42,510 nucleotides of DNA from Terriglobales bacterium (GTDB taxonomy: Bacteria; Acidobacteriota; Terriglobia; Terriglobales; Acidobacteriaceae): assembly GCA_015655585.1 (NCBI GenBank), contig JAATEV010000057.1:1-42510 (forward strand). Direction: 5' to 3'. A program made the translations under genes and the position numbers. Under the pieces are notes generated by a model, which was given only the letters and a program-made list of their open reading frames with translations, was not told the origin of the DNA and ran no database searches. Shown here piece after piece: positions 1-9,257 of this stretch (its first letter is position 1; each line of letters begins with the position of its first letter).

Positions 1-624
1 CGCCCACGCCGGCAGGTCGTTCATCCAATACGTCGACGAGATAAACGCGCCCGAATCATGGTCCGTCCAGAACGCTCCCTTCGTCGCATGACCCGAGGTC
101 AGGATCGCCGCACGATCCTTGAACGAGACGCCGAAGACCTTCGCCTTGCCCTTCGTCGCCAGCTCCAGCTCATCGCCCAGCGTCGAAGCCGCCTCGCGGT
201 GCGGCGAAGCCCCCGGAGACACCTCTCCGCCATCGGGAACGCCCACCAGCTTGTAGCGCTTGTCGCTTACCGAGGTGACCAGCTCGTACTTCCCGTCTCC
301 CGTCGGCTCATACCACTCGTTGATCGGGATCTTGTGCCCGTCCGTATAGCTTCCTGTGCCGATCGTCGAGTGCCCCGCCGCCGTCACAAGGTTGGCGTAG
401 TCATAGTAGCAATCGGTAAAGTGCACGCCCTTCTTCAGAAAGAGGTTGAAGCCGTTCGGCGTCTTGAAATCATCGCGGTAGCGGTCAAGATAATCTCCGC
501 GGAACTGGTCGATCACCAGCACCACCACGAGCTTCGGAGCTGCATGATAAGCATCGGCACGCGCCGGAACAGCCCCAGGCACAAGAAGAGCGAGGACAAG
601 AAGAAGAGCGACTAAGCTGCGCAT
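1..624 (-). CDS. PafA-like alkaline phosphatase family protein, N-terminal part (runs off the window)
   Basis: The frame from the ATG at 622-624 stays open for all 208 codons to the window edge, so the C-terminus is missing. It starts with a signal peptide of about 24 residues (hydrophobic core LLLVLALLV), so the product is probably periplasmic. The alkaline phosphatase/type I phosphodiesterase fold is shown by VIDQFRGDYL (metal ligand D39), TAAGHSTIGTG (T81 as nucleophile), NEW (N102) and SFKDR (K169, R171). The N, K and R match the residues that position phosphate in the PafA phosphomonoesterase, so phosphate-monoester hydrolysis is more likely than diesterase activity. It is divergent from serS with about 100 bases between the starts. 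The family call is firm; the substrate is inferred. Confidence 0.85.
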   Translation of the reverse strand, partial: MRSLVALLLVLALLVPGAVPARADAYHAAPKLVVVLVIDQFRGDYLDRYRDDFKTPNGFNLFLKKGVHFTDCYYDYANLVTAAGHSTIGTGSYTDGHKIPINEWYEPTGDGKYELVTSVSDKRYKLVGVPDGGEVSPGASPHREAASTLGDELELATKGKAKVFGVSFKDRAAILTSGHATKGAFWTDHDSGAFISSTYWMNDLPAWA

Positions 625-710
625 TGTTTTAGAGTACCCGTTTCAATTCTTACAAATTCTTACATTTTCGGCTTTCCAACATAGCCTCTACGGCCTCCAT
701 GAATCCTCGC

Positions 711-716
711 TAAAAT
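711..716 (+). promoter_or_regulatory. Predicted -10 element of serS (TAAAAT), near-leaderless
   Basis: CGCTAAAAT sits so that the hexamer TAAAAT ends 9 bases before the serS ATG. A start site about 7 bases after the hexamer would give an mRNA with almost no leader. No convincing -35 or ribosome binding site is seen. The same CGCTAAAAT arrangement occurs before the gene at 9258. Confidence 0.45.
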
Positions 717-725
717 AGAAATGAA

Positions 726-2054
<1,329 letters not shown>

Positions 2055-2057
2055 ACC

Positions 2058-2438
2058 GTGTTCAAACTCATCCGCAACTACATCTTCTGGGCCTACGAGC
2101 GAGGCAGCTTCCACTACGACGTCATGGTCACCGCCATCCTCGTCTTCATGTTCGTCGCCCCGCACTTCATCGACTTCAAGGACAAGCCCGTCGAGACCGT
2201 AGCCCTCCACGCCACCGAGGTGCTCGTCAAAGAGGCTGGAACCTCCGGCTCCAGCAGCCGCTTCATGTACCAGATCCGCTCCGACGAGATGAGCGGAGCC
2301 TCCACCGACACCGAGCGCCGCGCCGCCATCCTCCGCGTCGTCGAACCCATCTCCGGCGAAGTCTCGCTCGAACGCTACGAGGCCGTCCGCGACGCAGAAG
2401 GCAAGGTCGTAGCCTACAACGCCTGGGTTCTCCGCTAA
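2058..2438 (+). CDS. Small single-pass membrane protein of unknown function
   Basis: 126 residues starting at a GTG (2058) that lies 3 bases after the serS stop codon, which suggests translational coupling. One clear membrane segment (about residues 21-37, VMVTAILVFMFVAPHFI) follows a short N-terminal stretch rich in aromatic residues. The rest is a soluble domain of about 85 residues with mixed charge, ending in AYNAWVLR. No enzyme motif or cysteine pair is visible and I do not recognise the family. Position between serS and a LolA-like gene hints at an envelope role, but that is inference. Confidence 0.8.
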   Translation: MFKLIRNYIFWAYERGSFHYDVMVTAILVFMFVAPHFIDFKDKPVETVALHATEVLVKEAGTSGSSSRFMYQIRSDEMSGASTDTERRAAILRVVEPISGEVSLERYEAVRDAEGKVVAYNAWVLR

Positions 2439-2506
2439 ATCCTGCACCTCACCCGGGCAATACAACAAGCCCCGAAAGCATCCAACTCCACGGAGCCCCC
2501 GTTCGT

Positions 2507-3214
2507 ATGACTCTAACCCGCATGAACTCAACCCGCCTGACCGCCAAACTTCTCCTCACCCTCGGCCTCTCCTCCGCTGCCGCTCTGGCCCAGGCCAAGC
2601 CCGGCCACCTCGACGAGGTTCTGCGCCAGATGGACGCCTCCAGCGCGAAGTTCCACTCCGCCGAGGCCGACTTCCGTTACGAGCTCTACGAGCGGGTCGT
2701 CAGGGAGACCACCACCCAGAACGGCTCCACCTACGTCCTCAAAAACGGCACGAAGACCCAGATGGCCGCAAAGTTCACGACTCCGGCTGGAAAATTTCTC
2801 GACTTCCGCGACGGCTTCTTCAGCATGTACGACGCAGGCACGAACCACCTGACCACCTTCGCGGCAGGCAAGAACCAGTCCCTCGTCGAAAGCTTCCTGA
2901 CGCTGGGCTTCGGAGCCAGCGGTAAAGACCTCTCCCGCGCATGGACGATCACCGATCAGGGTGAAGAGTCGATCAACGGCGTAAACACCGCCAAGCTCGA
3001 TCTCGTCCCCAAGGACGCGGGCGTCAAACAGCAGGTAACCCACATCCTCGTCTGGATCGACACCGCCCGCGACCTGGCCATGAAGCAGGAGTTCTTCCTG
3101 CCCTCCGACGACACCAAAACTTCTTATTTCACCAACATCCACCTGAACCAGAACGTAGACACGAAGAAGTACGACTTCAAAACCAACAAGCAGACCACCA
3201 AAGACGCCCACTAA
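2507..3214 (+). CDS. LolA-like outer-membrane lipoprotein-sorting family protein
   Basis: 235 residues with an N-terminal signal peptide (core LLLTLGLSSAAALA, probable cleavage after AQA). The mature part follows the LolA/LolB-like pattern: an N-terminal helix LDEVLRQMDASSAKFHSAEADFRYELYE, then repeated short strands such as GTKTQMAAKF, GKFLDFRDGFFSMYD and VTHILVWIDTARDLAMKQEFF, which fits a half-barrel that binds lipid tails in the periplasm. Proteins of this kind in Acidobacteriota are usually annotated only as outer membrane lipoprotein carrier or sorting proteins. A second in-frame ATG at 2522 would still leave the signal peptide. The cargo is unknown. Confidence 0.75.
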   Translation: MTLTRMNSTRLTAKLLLTLGLSSAAALAQAKPGHLDEVLRQMDASSAKFHSAEADFRYELYERVVRETTTQNGSTYVLKNGTKTQMAAKFTTPAGKFLDFRDGFFSMYDAGTNHLTTFAAGKNQSLVESFLTLGFGASGKDLSRAWTITDQGEESINGVNTAKLDLVPKDAGVKQQVTHILVWIDTARDLAMKQEFFLPSDDTKTSYFTNIHLNQNVDTKKYDFKTNKQTTKDAH

Positions 3215-3249
3215 ATCGAACCGGCTCGAATAGCGGTGCTTGCGCGAAA

Positions 3250-3942
3250 CTATGTTTCTTCCCGCATCTTCTGGAGTGCGGTGGTCAGTGTGTTGTCAAT
3301 ACATCCGTAGCCCTTTTCGTAATCGTCTCTACTGCGGCGTATGACTTCATAGGCTTCTTCGCGATCATAGATGGCGGCAATTTCGACTGTGGCCTGGTGA
3401 TCGCCAGGCGCCAGCTTATAGGTGAGGAAGTAGTGCTCCAGGCGTCTCAGCATGGCCACAGGAACCTCATGAATGTCTCTCCAGGCGCTGAAGGCCAGAT
3501 CGTTCTTAAGCACTGCAATGATCTTGTCATCAGCCTCCCCCTGGTCGAGCATCCGCAGACCGCCGATGGGAATGCATTCAGCGAGGACGTTGCCATGCGG
3601 GATAGGGCGGTCGGACAGGATGCAGATGTCGAGCGGATCTCCATCCCCCTTAAGCTCATGGCCCGTCTTCTCCGCGCTGAAGGCGGCGACGCTGTCTCCG
3701 CAATAAGTTCGCGGAATGAAGCCGTAGAGCGAGGGGCAGACATTGGAGTACTTCTGCGGCCTGTCTATTCGTAGATAGCCTGAGGTTTTGTCGACTTCAT
3801 ACTTCATCGTGTCGGTCGGCACAACTTCTATGAATGCGGTGAGCTCTTCAGGCAATTTATCGCCGGGAGAAATGCCGTGCCATGGATGCGATTTGTATAA
3901 GGTGCCCAGCAACTTCCATAAGGGATGTTCGGTATGAGACAT
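3250..3942 (-). CDS. ppa: Inorganic pyrophosphatase, family I
   Basis: This cytoplasmic enzyme hydrolyses pyrophosphate to two phosphates, pulling biosynthetic reactions forward. The signature DGDPLDI supplies the metal-binding aspartates D100, D102 and D105, and further family residues are E39, KYE (47-49), the Y73-containing SLYGFIPRTYCGD segment and R78. I chose the ATG at 3940-3942 because an AGAGG ribosome binding site lies 6 bases upstream; an in-frame GTG at 3961-3963 would add seven residues. At 230 residues it is longer than the usual bacterial form of about 175, because of an N-terminal extension and a C-terminal tail. It is convergent with the LolA-like gene. Confidence 0.93.
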   Translation of the reverse strand: MSHTEHPLWKLLGTLYKSHPWHGISPGDKLPEELTAFIEVVPTDTMKYEVDKTSGYLRIDRPQKYSNVCPSLYGFIPRTYCGDSVAAFSAEKTGHELKGDGDPLDICILSDRPIPHGNVLAECIPIGGLRMLDQGEADDKIIAVLKNDLAFSAWRDIHEVPVAMLRRLEHYFLTYKLAPGDHQATVEIAAIYDREEAYEVIRRSRDDYEKGYGCIDNTLTTALQKMREET

Positions 3943-4134
3943 AGGGGACCTCTGCTTTGACACTCAGGATTTTGCAGCCAGAAAATTGGTCCCGGGTCTC
4001 GACTCCGGGCGCAAAGTGAAAGACAGAATACCGCACTTGCAGCCAATAGGGGATAGCAACAATATATTAAATTGCGTGGATATAGTTAGAGAATGAGCCC
4101 TTGATTTGTTTCCACAGGCTGGTAGTCAAGCAAT

Positions 4135-5514
4135 CTACACCTTTGCGCGACTCAACCCACCCGCAAACACCACACTCCCCCAAACAAAAAGCAGCGGGAA
4201 AAACTCCAGCGTATACCGAGGCTCGGAGTTATCGATCGTAAGCAGCAAAGCACACCGCAACACCACAAACCCCATCATCGCCCCGGCCAAAGGATCGCGC
4301 CCTCGCCGCCACCACAGCCAGAACCCCACCCCTCCCAAAACCAGATATCCCAGATTCACCACCCCATACCCCGCCGCCAGCACCCGGGGCCCCGGATGCC
4401 CACCCTTCCACCATTCCAGCGGCACCGCCATCATCTCGACCCGGGGCCGAAGCAGCATATTCAACAACCGGGCCACCGGCAGCGCCAGATAATACCGCAC
4501 CGGGTCGGCCGCCACTCGCTCCCGAGCCAGTTCGGCAAATCCGGCATCCAGCCGGGGAGTCGCGTTGAACGTCCGGTTGTACTCCTCCAGCAGAGCCGCC
4601 GTCCGGTCCCATTCGTCACCGCCCACGTCGAAGGCGCGAGCCGGAAGATCCCCGATCTCGATCGCCGCGCCGTCATAATTCCAATAAACCTGCTCGGTCG
4701 AGGCAAAATCGATCGCCCAAGTCCGATACCATCGCTGAAACCCCAGCGGAACCCTCTCCCCCGGATCGGTAGCATACCGCGGAGCCAGCGGCTGGAACAC
4801 GTGGAACGTCCTCCAGTTCCGCGCCGTCCACGGAACCAGCGGCAGAGCCACGCAAACCGCCACCACCGCCACCGGCAGCACAGCCCCCCGCCGCCCCATC
4901 CAGAGCATCGCCGGAAGCACCGCCGCCGCCAGCAGCCCCTGTTCCGGTCGCAGCAGCAACGAACAGGCCAGCGCCGCCGCCACTCCCCACAGCCAGCGGT
5001 TGTACCCCATCCCCTCCACCCGCCACCGCGCCAGGCTATAAAAAGCCAGCGCAATCGTAGCCAGCGTAAGAGTCTCGGTCAGAGCAGCGGCGGCATACGC
5101 AGCCGTAAAGGGACAAAGCGCCCCCAGCCACAGCGCCGCCATACCGGCCCGGCCACCGAACAGCCGCCGAGCCAGCCCGGCAGCCAGCAGGCAAGTCGCC
5201 AGATCAATCACGCACTGCACCCGCATCACCGCCATGTAGTGGTCCAGGCCGAATACCTTGAAGCAGGCCGCCAGAAACAGCGGATACCCCGGCAGCCGGA
5301 TCAGCGTAGGCGCAACTCCCTGCGTCGTCTGGCTGAACCCATACACCCCTCGCGTCAGCAGATTTTTCGCAATATTCCCATAGATCAGCGTATCGCCGTC
5401 GATGCGCGCCGCATGGGCGACAAACCACAGGCGCAGCGCCAGCCCAACCGCCAGTGCGGCCGCCGCCAGCAGCTTCGTCCTTCTCTGTCCGCTCACCATG
5501 TGTATGTGCATCAT
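4135..5514 (-). CDS. Multi-pass membrane glycosyltransferase, GT39/ArnT-like
   Basis: 459 residues, highly hydrophobic, with roughly ten predicted membrane segments. The first periplasmic loop has RIDGDTLIYGNIAKNLL followed by RLPGYPLFLA, the arrangement seen in GT-C fold transferases of the PMT/ArnT/GT39 group, where an acidic residue (D39 or D41 here) is the likely catalytic base. Such enzymes move a sugar from a polyprenyl-phosphate donor to a lipid or protein on the outer face of the inner membrane. The donor and acceptor cannot be told from sequence. Start choice is uncertain: ATGs at codons 1, 2 and 6 are all possible and none has a strong ribosome binding site. It is divergent from the GH18-NodB-GT2 gene. 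Confidence 0.75.
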   Translation of the reverse strand: MMHIHMVSGQRRTKLLAAAALAVGLALRLWFVAHAARIDGDTLIYGNIAKNLLTRGVYGFSQTTQGVAPTLIRLPGYPLFLAACFKVFGLDHYMAVMRVQCVIDLATCLLAAGLARRLFGGRAGMAALWLGALCPFTAAYAAAALTETLTLATIALAFYSLARWRVEGMGYNRWLWGVAAALACSLLLRPEQGLLAAAVLPAMLWMGRRGAVLPVAVVAVCVALPLVPWTARNWRTFHVFQPLAPRYATDPGERVPLGFQRWYRTWAIDFASTEQVYWNYDGAAIEIGDLPARAFDVGGDEWDRTAALLEEYNRTFNATPRLDAGFAELARERVAADPVRYYLALPVARLLNMLLRPRVEMMAVPLEWWKGGHPGPRVLAAGYGVVNLGYLVLGGVGFWLWWRRGRDPLAGAMMGFVVLRCALLLTIDNSEPRYTLEFFPLLFVWGSVVFAGGLSRAKV

Positions 5515-5622
5515 AACCGGGCAGGAGATCGTCCCGGAGCGCGTTGACTAGACTACCCCGGCTGCATACGATGAGGGAAAGCCGCCCAGCAGAGCCGCCG
5601 CGATCAGGCCGCAATTAGATGA

Positions 5623-8600
5623 ATGAGTAAACAAGTCTTTTACGACCCACAACGAAAGCGCTGGAAGCGTCTGCGGCGGATCATCGACGTTCTGGCCCTG
5701 CTCGGCCTCGTCCTCGGCAGCATCTTCATCCTCGGGCTTCTGGAGATGAAGCCTCTGCCCGAGCTTTTGCTCCAGGGCCAGCGCCGCAACTACCGCGCCC
5801 TCAGCAATCGCACTACTTCGCAGCTCAAACCCGGCCAGAAGCCGCATCGCTCCGCCCACCGCAAGACCGACCGCAAGCCCGCCGACGTCCCCCTGAATCA
5901 GGGCGAGGGTCTGCGCGCCGCCTACTACGTCGAGGACGACCCTGCCAGCTACTCCTCGCTGAAGCAGCACATCAGCCAGATCGACCTCCTCTTCCCCGAG
6001 TGGCTCCACGTCGTCACCCCAGACGGCAGCCTCACCGCCTACACCATCGACAACCGTCCCTACCCGGTCGTCGACGCCTCCGGTGTCCACCGCGTAGACC
6101 GCGAAGGCAAGGTCGCCCGCGTCATCGACGCCGCTCATGAAGACGTGGACGTCTTCCCTCTGGTCAACAACTACGACCCTACCAAGGGAGCCTTCTTACC
6201 GCAGATCGGCGACTTCCTTTCGAACGAGACCGCCCGAGCAAGCTTCCTCAAGCAGTTGGATACATTTCTCGCGGCCAACCCCGCCTATCGCGGACTCTCG
6301 CTCGACTTCGAAGAGATCCCCGACAACGCCCAGCCGGGCTTCAACGCCCTCGTGGCCGCGATCTACGCCGACTTCCATCCCCGCAACCTGCGCCTCTACG
6401 TCAACGTCCCTGTAGGCAACAAGGCCTTCGACCTGAAGTACCTCGCCGATCACTCCGACGGCCTGCTCGTCATGAACTACGACGAGCACGAGACCTCCAG
6501 CGATCCGGGCCCCATCGCCTCGCAGGACTGGTTCGTCGATAACCTCAAGAACATCCTCAAGATCGTGCCGAAGGAGAAGATCATCTGCTCGATGGGCAGC
6601 TTCGGCTACGACTGGTCGCTGGCGCTTCCCCCCGAAAAGACAAATCCTGCAAAGGCGAAGCCCCCGAAGAACCCCGCCCCCCTGAAAGTGCTTGGCGCGC
6701 ACGACATCTCCACCCAGGCGGCATGGCAGGCGGCCTACGACTCCGAGTCGCAGATCGACCTCGACGACGACTCCATGAACGTCCACTTCGCCTATGACGA
6801 CGTGGATGCCCATGTGCGCCACGAGATCTGGTTCCTCGACGCCGTCACGGTCCTGAACGAGATGCGCGCCGCCCGCGCTCTCGGCATCCAGACCTACGCC
6901 CTCTGGCAACTCGGCTCGGAAGACAACTCCATCTGGAAGATCTGGGATACCCCGCTCCAGGCCGATCCGGTCAAGGCGCTCGCCGACGTCGAACCCGGAT
7001 ACGAGGTCGATAACGAGGGCGAAGGCGACATCCTCCGCGTAACTCGCAAGCCGCAGAATGGCAGCCGTGTCGTCACCCTCGACGACGATGACTCCGTCCC
7101 GCTCGACTACCGCCTCGTCACCGAAGAGTCGATGGCGCAGTATCCGCTTTCGTACACGGTCGAGTTCTACGGCTACCACCCCAATCAGGTTGCCCTCAGC
7201 TTCGACGACGGCCCCGACCCCGAGTGGACGCCGAAGATCCTCGACATCCTCAAGCAGTACAACGTCAAGGGAACCTTCTTCATGATCGGCGAGGTCGCCG
7301 AAGACAACGTCGGCGTCATGCAGCGCGTCTTCCGCGAAGGCCACGAGATCGGCAACCACACGTGGTTCCACCCGGACATCAGCGAAATCTCCAACCGCCA
7401 GGTCGATCTGGAGCTGAACCTCACCGAGCGACTCTTCGCCGCCAAGCTCGGCGTGCAGCCGCTCTACTTCCGGCCTCCCTACTCCATCGATCAGGAGCCC
7501 GACACCAACGATCAGGCCGCGCCCGTCTCCCGCATTCAAGGGCTCGGCTACCTCACCATCGGCAACAAGATCGATACCAACGACTGGGACGAGCATCCGC
7601 GCAAGACGCCCAAAGAGATCACCGACAGCGTCTTCCAGCAGATCGACGACATGCAGGACCACCCGTGGAAGAAGGGATCGATCATCCTGCTCCACGACGG
7701 CGGCGGCGACCGTTCCGCCACCATAGCCGCCCTGCCCGTCCTCATCAAGGCGCTCCGCGAGCACGGCTACGAGATCGTGCCCGTCTCGCAGCTACTGGGT
7801 AAAACGCGCGAGCAGATCATGCCTCCGCTCACCTCGCACCAGCGTTGGCAGGCACGCGCGGACTCCCTCACCTTCCTCTTCTACAGCTTCTTCCACTACT
7901 TCGCCGTCTTCGTCTTCTTCGTCGGCGACATCCTGATGACGGCGCGCCTCATCATCATCGGCGTCTGCGCCGTCATCGACCGCTTCCGCAAACGCAGAAA
8001 CTACGCTGCGCCGGACTACGCTCCCAGGGTCGCCGTCCTCATCCCGGCCTACAACGAGGAGAAGGTCATCGTGCGGACGATCCGCTCCGTGATGATGTCC
8101 ACCTACAAGAACATGCGGATCGTCGTCATCGACGACGGCTCCAAAGACAAGACCTACGACATCGCCCGCGATGCCTATCCCGCGGACATAGCCTCCGGCC
8201 GCCTCATCGTCCTCACCAAGCCCAACGGCGGCAAGGCCGACGCGCTCAACTACGCGCTCGACCGCATCGACGAAGAGGTCTACATCGGCATCGACGCCGA
8301 CGGCGTCATCGCCCACGACGCCGTCGCCAAGCTCGTCCCCCACTTCGCCAACCCGAAGATCGGCGCAGTCGCCGGAAACGCCAAGGTTGGCAACCGCGTC
8401 AACCTGTGGACGCGCTGGCAGGCGCTCGAATACATTACCAGCCAGAACTTCGAGCGGCGCGCGCTCGATCTCTTCGACGTCGTCATGGTCGTCCCCGGAG
8501 CCATCGGCGCATGGCGGACCTCCGCCGTCAAAGCCGGAGGCGGCTACCACGCCAACACCGTTGCCGAAGACGCCGACCTCACCATGAACCTGCTCGAACA

Positions 8601-9195
8601 GGGCTTCTGCGTCATCTACGAGGACCAGGCGCTCGCCTTCACCGAAGCCCCCGTCAACGCGGACGGCCTCAGCCGCCAGCGCTTCCGCTGGTCCTTCGGC
8701 ATTCTTCAAGCCATCTGGAAGCACAGAGGCGCCATCCGCAAGCACCGCGCCATGGGCCTGTTCGCCCTGCCCAACATCCTCATCTTCCAGATCCTGCTCC
8801 CGCTGGTCTCCCCGCTCATCGACCTCATCTTCGTAGCCGGAATCCTGAACTACTTCTACGACAAGCACTTCCACCCCGAGTCCGCCTCGCCGGACAACCT
8901 ATACAAACTTCTCGGCTTCTTCGCCGCCTTCCTCATCGTGGACTTCGCCGCCTCCGCGCTGGCCTTCATGCTGGAGCGCAAACACCCCGCCAGCAAAGGC
9001 GACGGCTGGCTGCTCTTCCACATCTGGATTCAGCGCTTCACCTACCGCCAGCTCTTCTCACTAGTCCTATTCAAGACCGTAAAACGCGCCATCGACGGCA
9101 AACCCTTCAACTGGGACAAGCTCGAACGCACCGCCCAGATGTCCAAATCCACCGAAGAACTCACCCAGGACAAAACCACCCACACCAACGCCTGA
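5623..9195 (+). CDS. Three-domain fusion: GH18-like hydrolase, NodB polysaccharide deacetylase and GT2 synthase
   Basis: 1190 residues. A membrane anchor (about 18-40) is followed by a GH18-like domain (about 100-490) with SLDFEEIP, where D228 and E230 match the end of the GH18 DxxDxDxE motif. Next is a NodB domain (about 515-720) with SFDDGPDP (D528, D529), HTWFHPD (H579, H583), RPPYS, NDWDEH and LLHDGG, so all catalytic motifs are present. After a membrane segment near 750-770 comes a family 2 glycosyltransferase (about 800-1030) with PAYNEE (808-813), DDG (837-839), DAD (891-893), ED (982-983) and QRFRW (1019-1023), then C-terminal membrane helices. The GT2 motifs match processive synthases of the chitin/PgaC/cellulose type. 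The likely job is making a beta-linked GlcNAc-type polymer and trimming or deacetylating it outside the membrane; the polymer itself is inferred. Confidence 0.92.
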   Translation: MSKQVFYDPQRKRWKRLRRIIDVLALLGLVLGSIFILGLLEMKPLPELLLQGQRRNYRALSNRTTSQLKPGQKPHRSAHRKTDRKPADVPLNQGEGLRAAYYVEDDPASYSSLKQHISQIDLLFPEWLHVVTPDGSLTAYTIDNRPYPVVDASGVHRVDREGKVARVIDAAHEDVDVFPLVNNYDPTKGAFLPQIGDFLSNETARASFLKQLDTFLAANPAYRGLSLDFEEIPDNAQPGFNALVAAIYADFHPRNLRLYVNVPVGNKAFDLKYLADHSDGLLVMNYDEHETSSDPGPIASQDWFVDNLKNILKIVPKEKIICSMGSFGYDWSLALPPEKTNPAKAKPPKNPAPLKVLGAHDISTQAAWQAAYDSESQIDLDDDSMNVHFAYDDVDAHVRHEIWFLDAVTVLNEMRAARALGIQTYALWQLGSEDNSIWKIWDTPLQADPVKALADVEPGYEVDNEGEGDILRVTRKPQNGSRVVTLDDDDSVPLDYRLVTEESMAQYPLSYTVEFYGYHPNQVALSFDDGPDPEWTPKILDILKQYNVKGTFFMIGEVAEDNVGVMQRVFREGHEIGNHTWFHPDISEISNRQVDLELNLTERLFAAKLGVQPLYFRPPYSIDQEPDTNDQAAPVSRIQGLGYLTIGNKIDTNDWDEHPRKTPKEITDSVFQQIDDMQDHPWKKGSIILLHDGGGDRSATIAALPVLIKALREHGYEIVPVSQLLGKTREQIMPPLTSHQRWQARADSLTFLFYSFFHYFAVFVFFVGDILMTARLIIIGVCAVIDRFRKRRNYAAPDYAPRVAVLIPAYNEEKVIVRTIRSVMMSTYKNMRIVVIDDGSKDKTYDIARDAYPADIASGRLIVLTKPNGGKADALNYALDRIDEEVYIGIDADGVIAHDAVAKLVPHFANPKIGAVAGNAKVGNRVNLWTRWQALEYITSQNFERRALDLFDVVMVVPGAIGAWRTSAVKAGGGYHANTVAEDADLTMNLLEQGFCVIYEDQALAFTEAPVNADGLSRQRFRWSFGILQAIWKHRGAIRKHRAMGLFALPNILIFQILLPLVSPLIDLIFVAGILNYFYDKHFHPESASPDNLYKLLGFFAAFLIVDFAASALAFMLERKHPASKGDGWLLFHIWIQRFTYRQLFSLVLFKTVKRAIDGKPFNWDKLERTAQMSKSTEELTQDKTTHTNA

Positions 9196-9242
9196 GCCAA
9201 CACATAAGCCCACCACGGTAGTCGCCGCCCCTCGGCTCGCGC

Positions 9243-9248
9243 TAAAAT
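9243..9248 (+). promoter_or_regulatory. Predicted -10 element of the P5C dehydrogenase gene (TAAAAT), near-leaderless
   Basis: GCGCTAAAAT lies immediately upstream, with the hexamer ending 9 bases before the ATG at 9258, exactly as before serS. No ribosome binding site is seen in the 9 bases between, consistent with a leaderless or very short leader mRNA. The -35 region is not obvious. Confidence 0.45.
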
Positions 9249-9257
9249 CGACATTCT

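Noticed and set aside
58..615. A 185-codon plus-strand open frame at the left edge
   Set aside because: It is R-rich and featureless, while the minus strand encodes a clear alkaline phosphatase with all active-site motifs.
3984..4020. A tRNA T-arm-like stem (CCCGG...CCGGG around TCTCGACT) that might mark a tRNA remnant or attachment site
   Set aside because: No anticodon, D or acceptor arm can be found beside it, the loop is not TTCRA, and there are no integrase genes or direct repeats.
6196..7764. A 522-codon antisense frame inside the GH18-NodB-GT2 gene
   Set aside because: The sense strand carries every catalytic motif of the fusion; the antisense product has no recognisable domain.
7845..9221. 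A 458-codon frame overlapping the GT2 region on the same strand
   Set aside because: The product is almost entirely R, H, P, L and Q, typical of a frame-shifted reading of a GC-rich gene.
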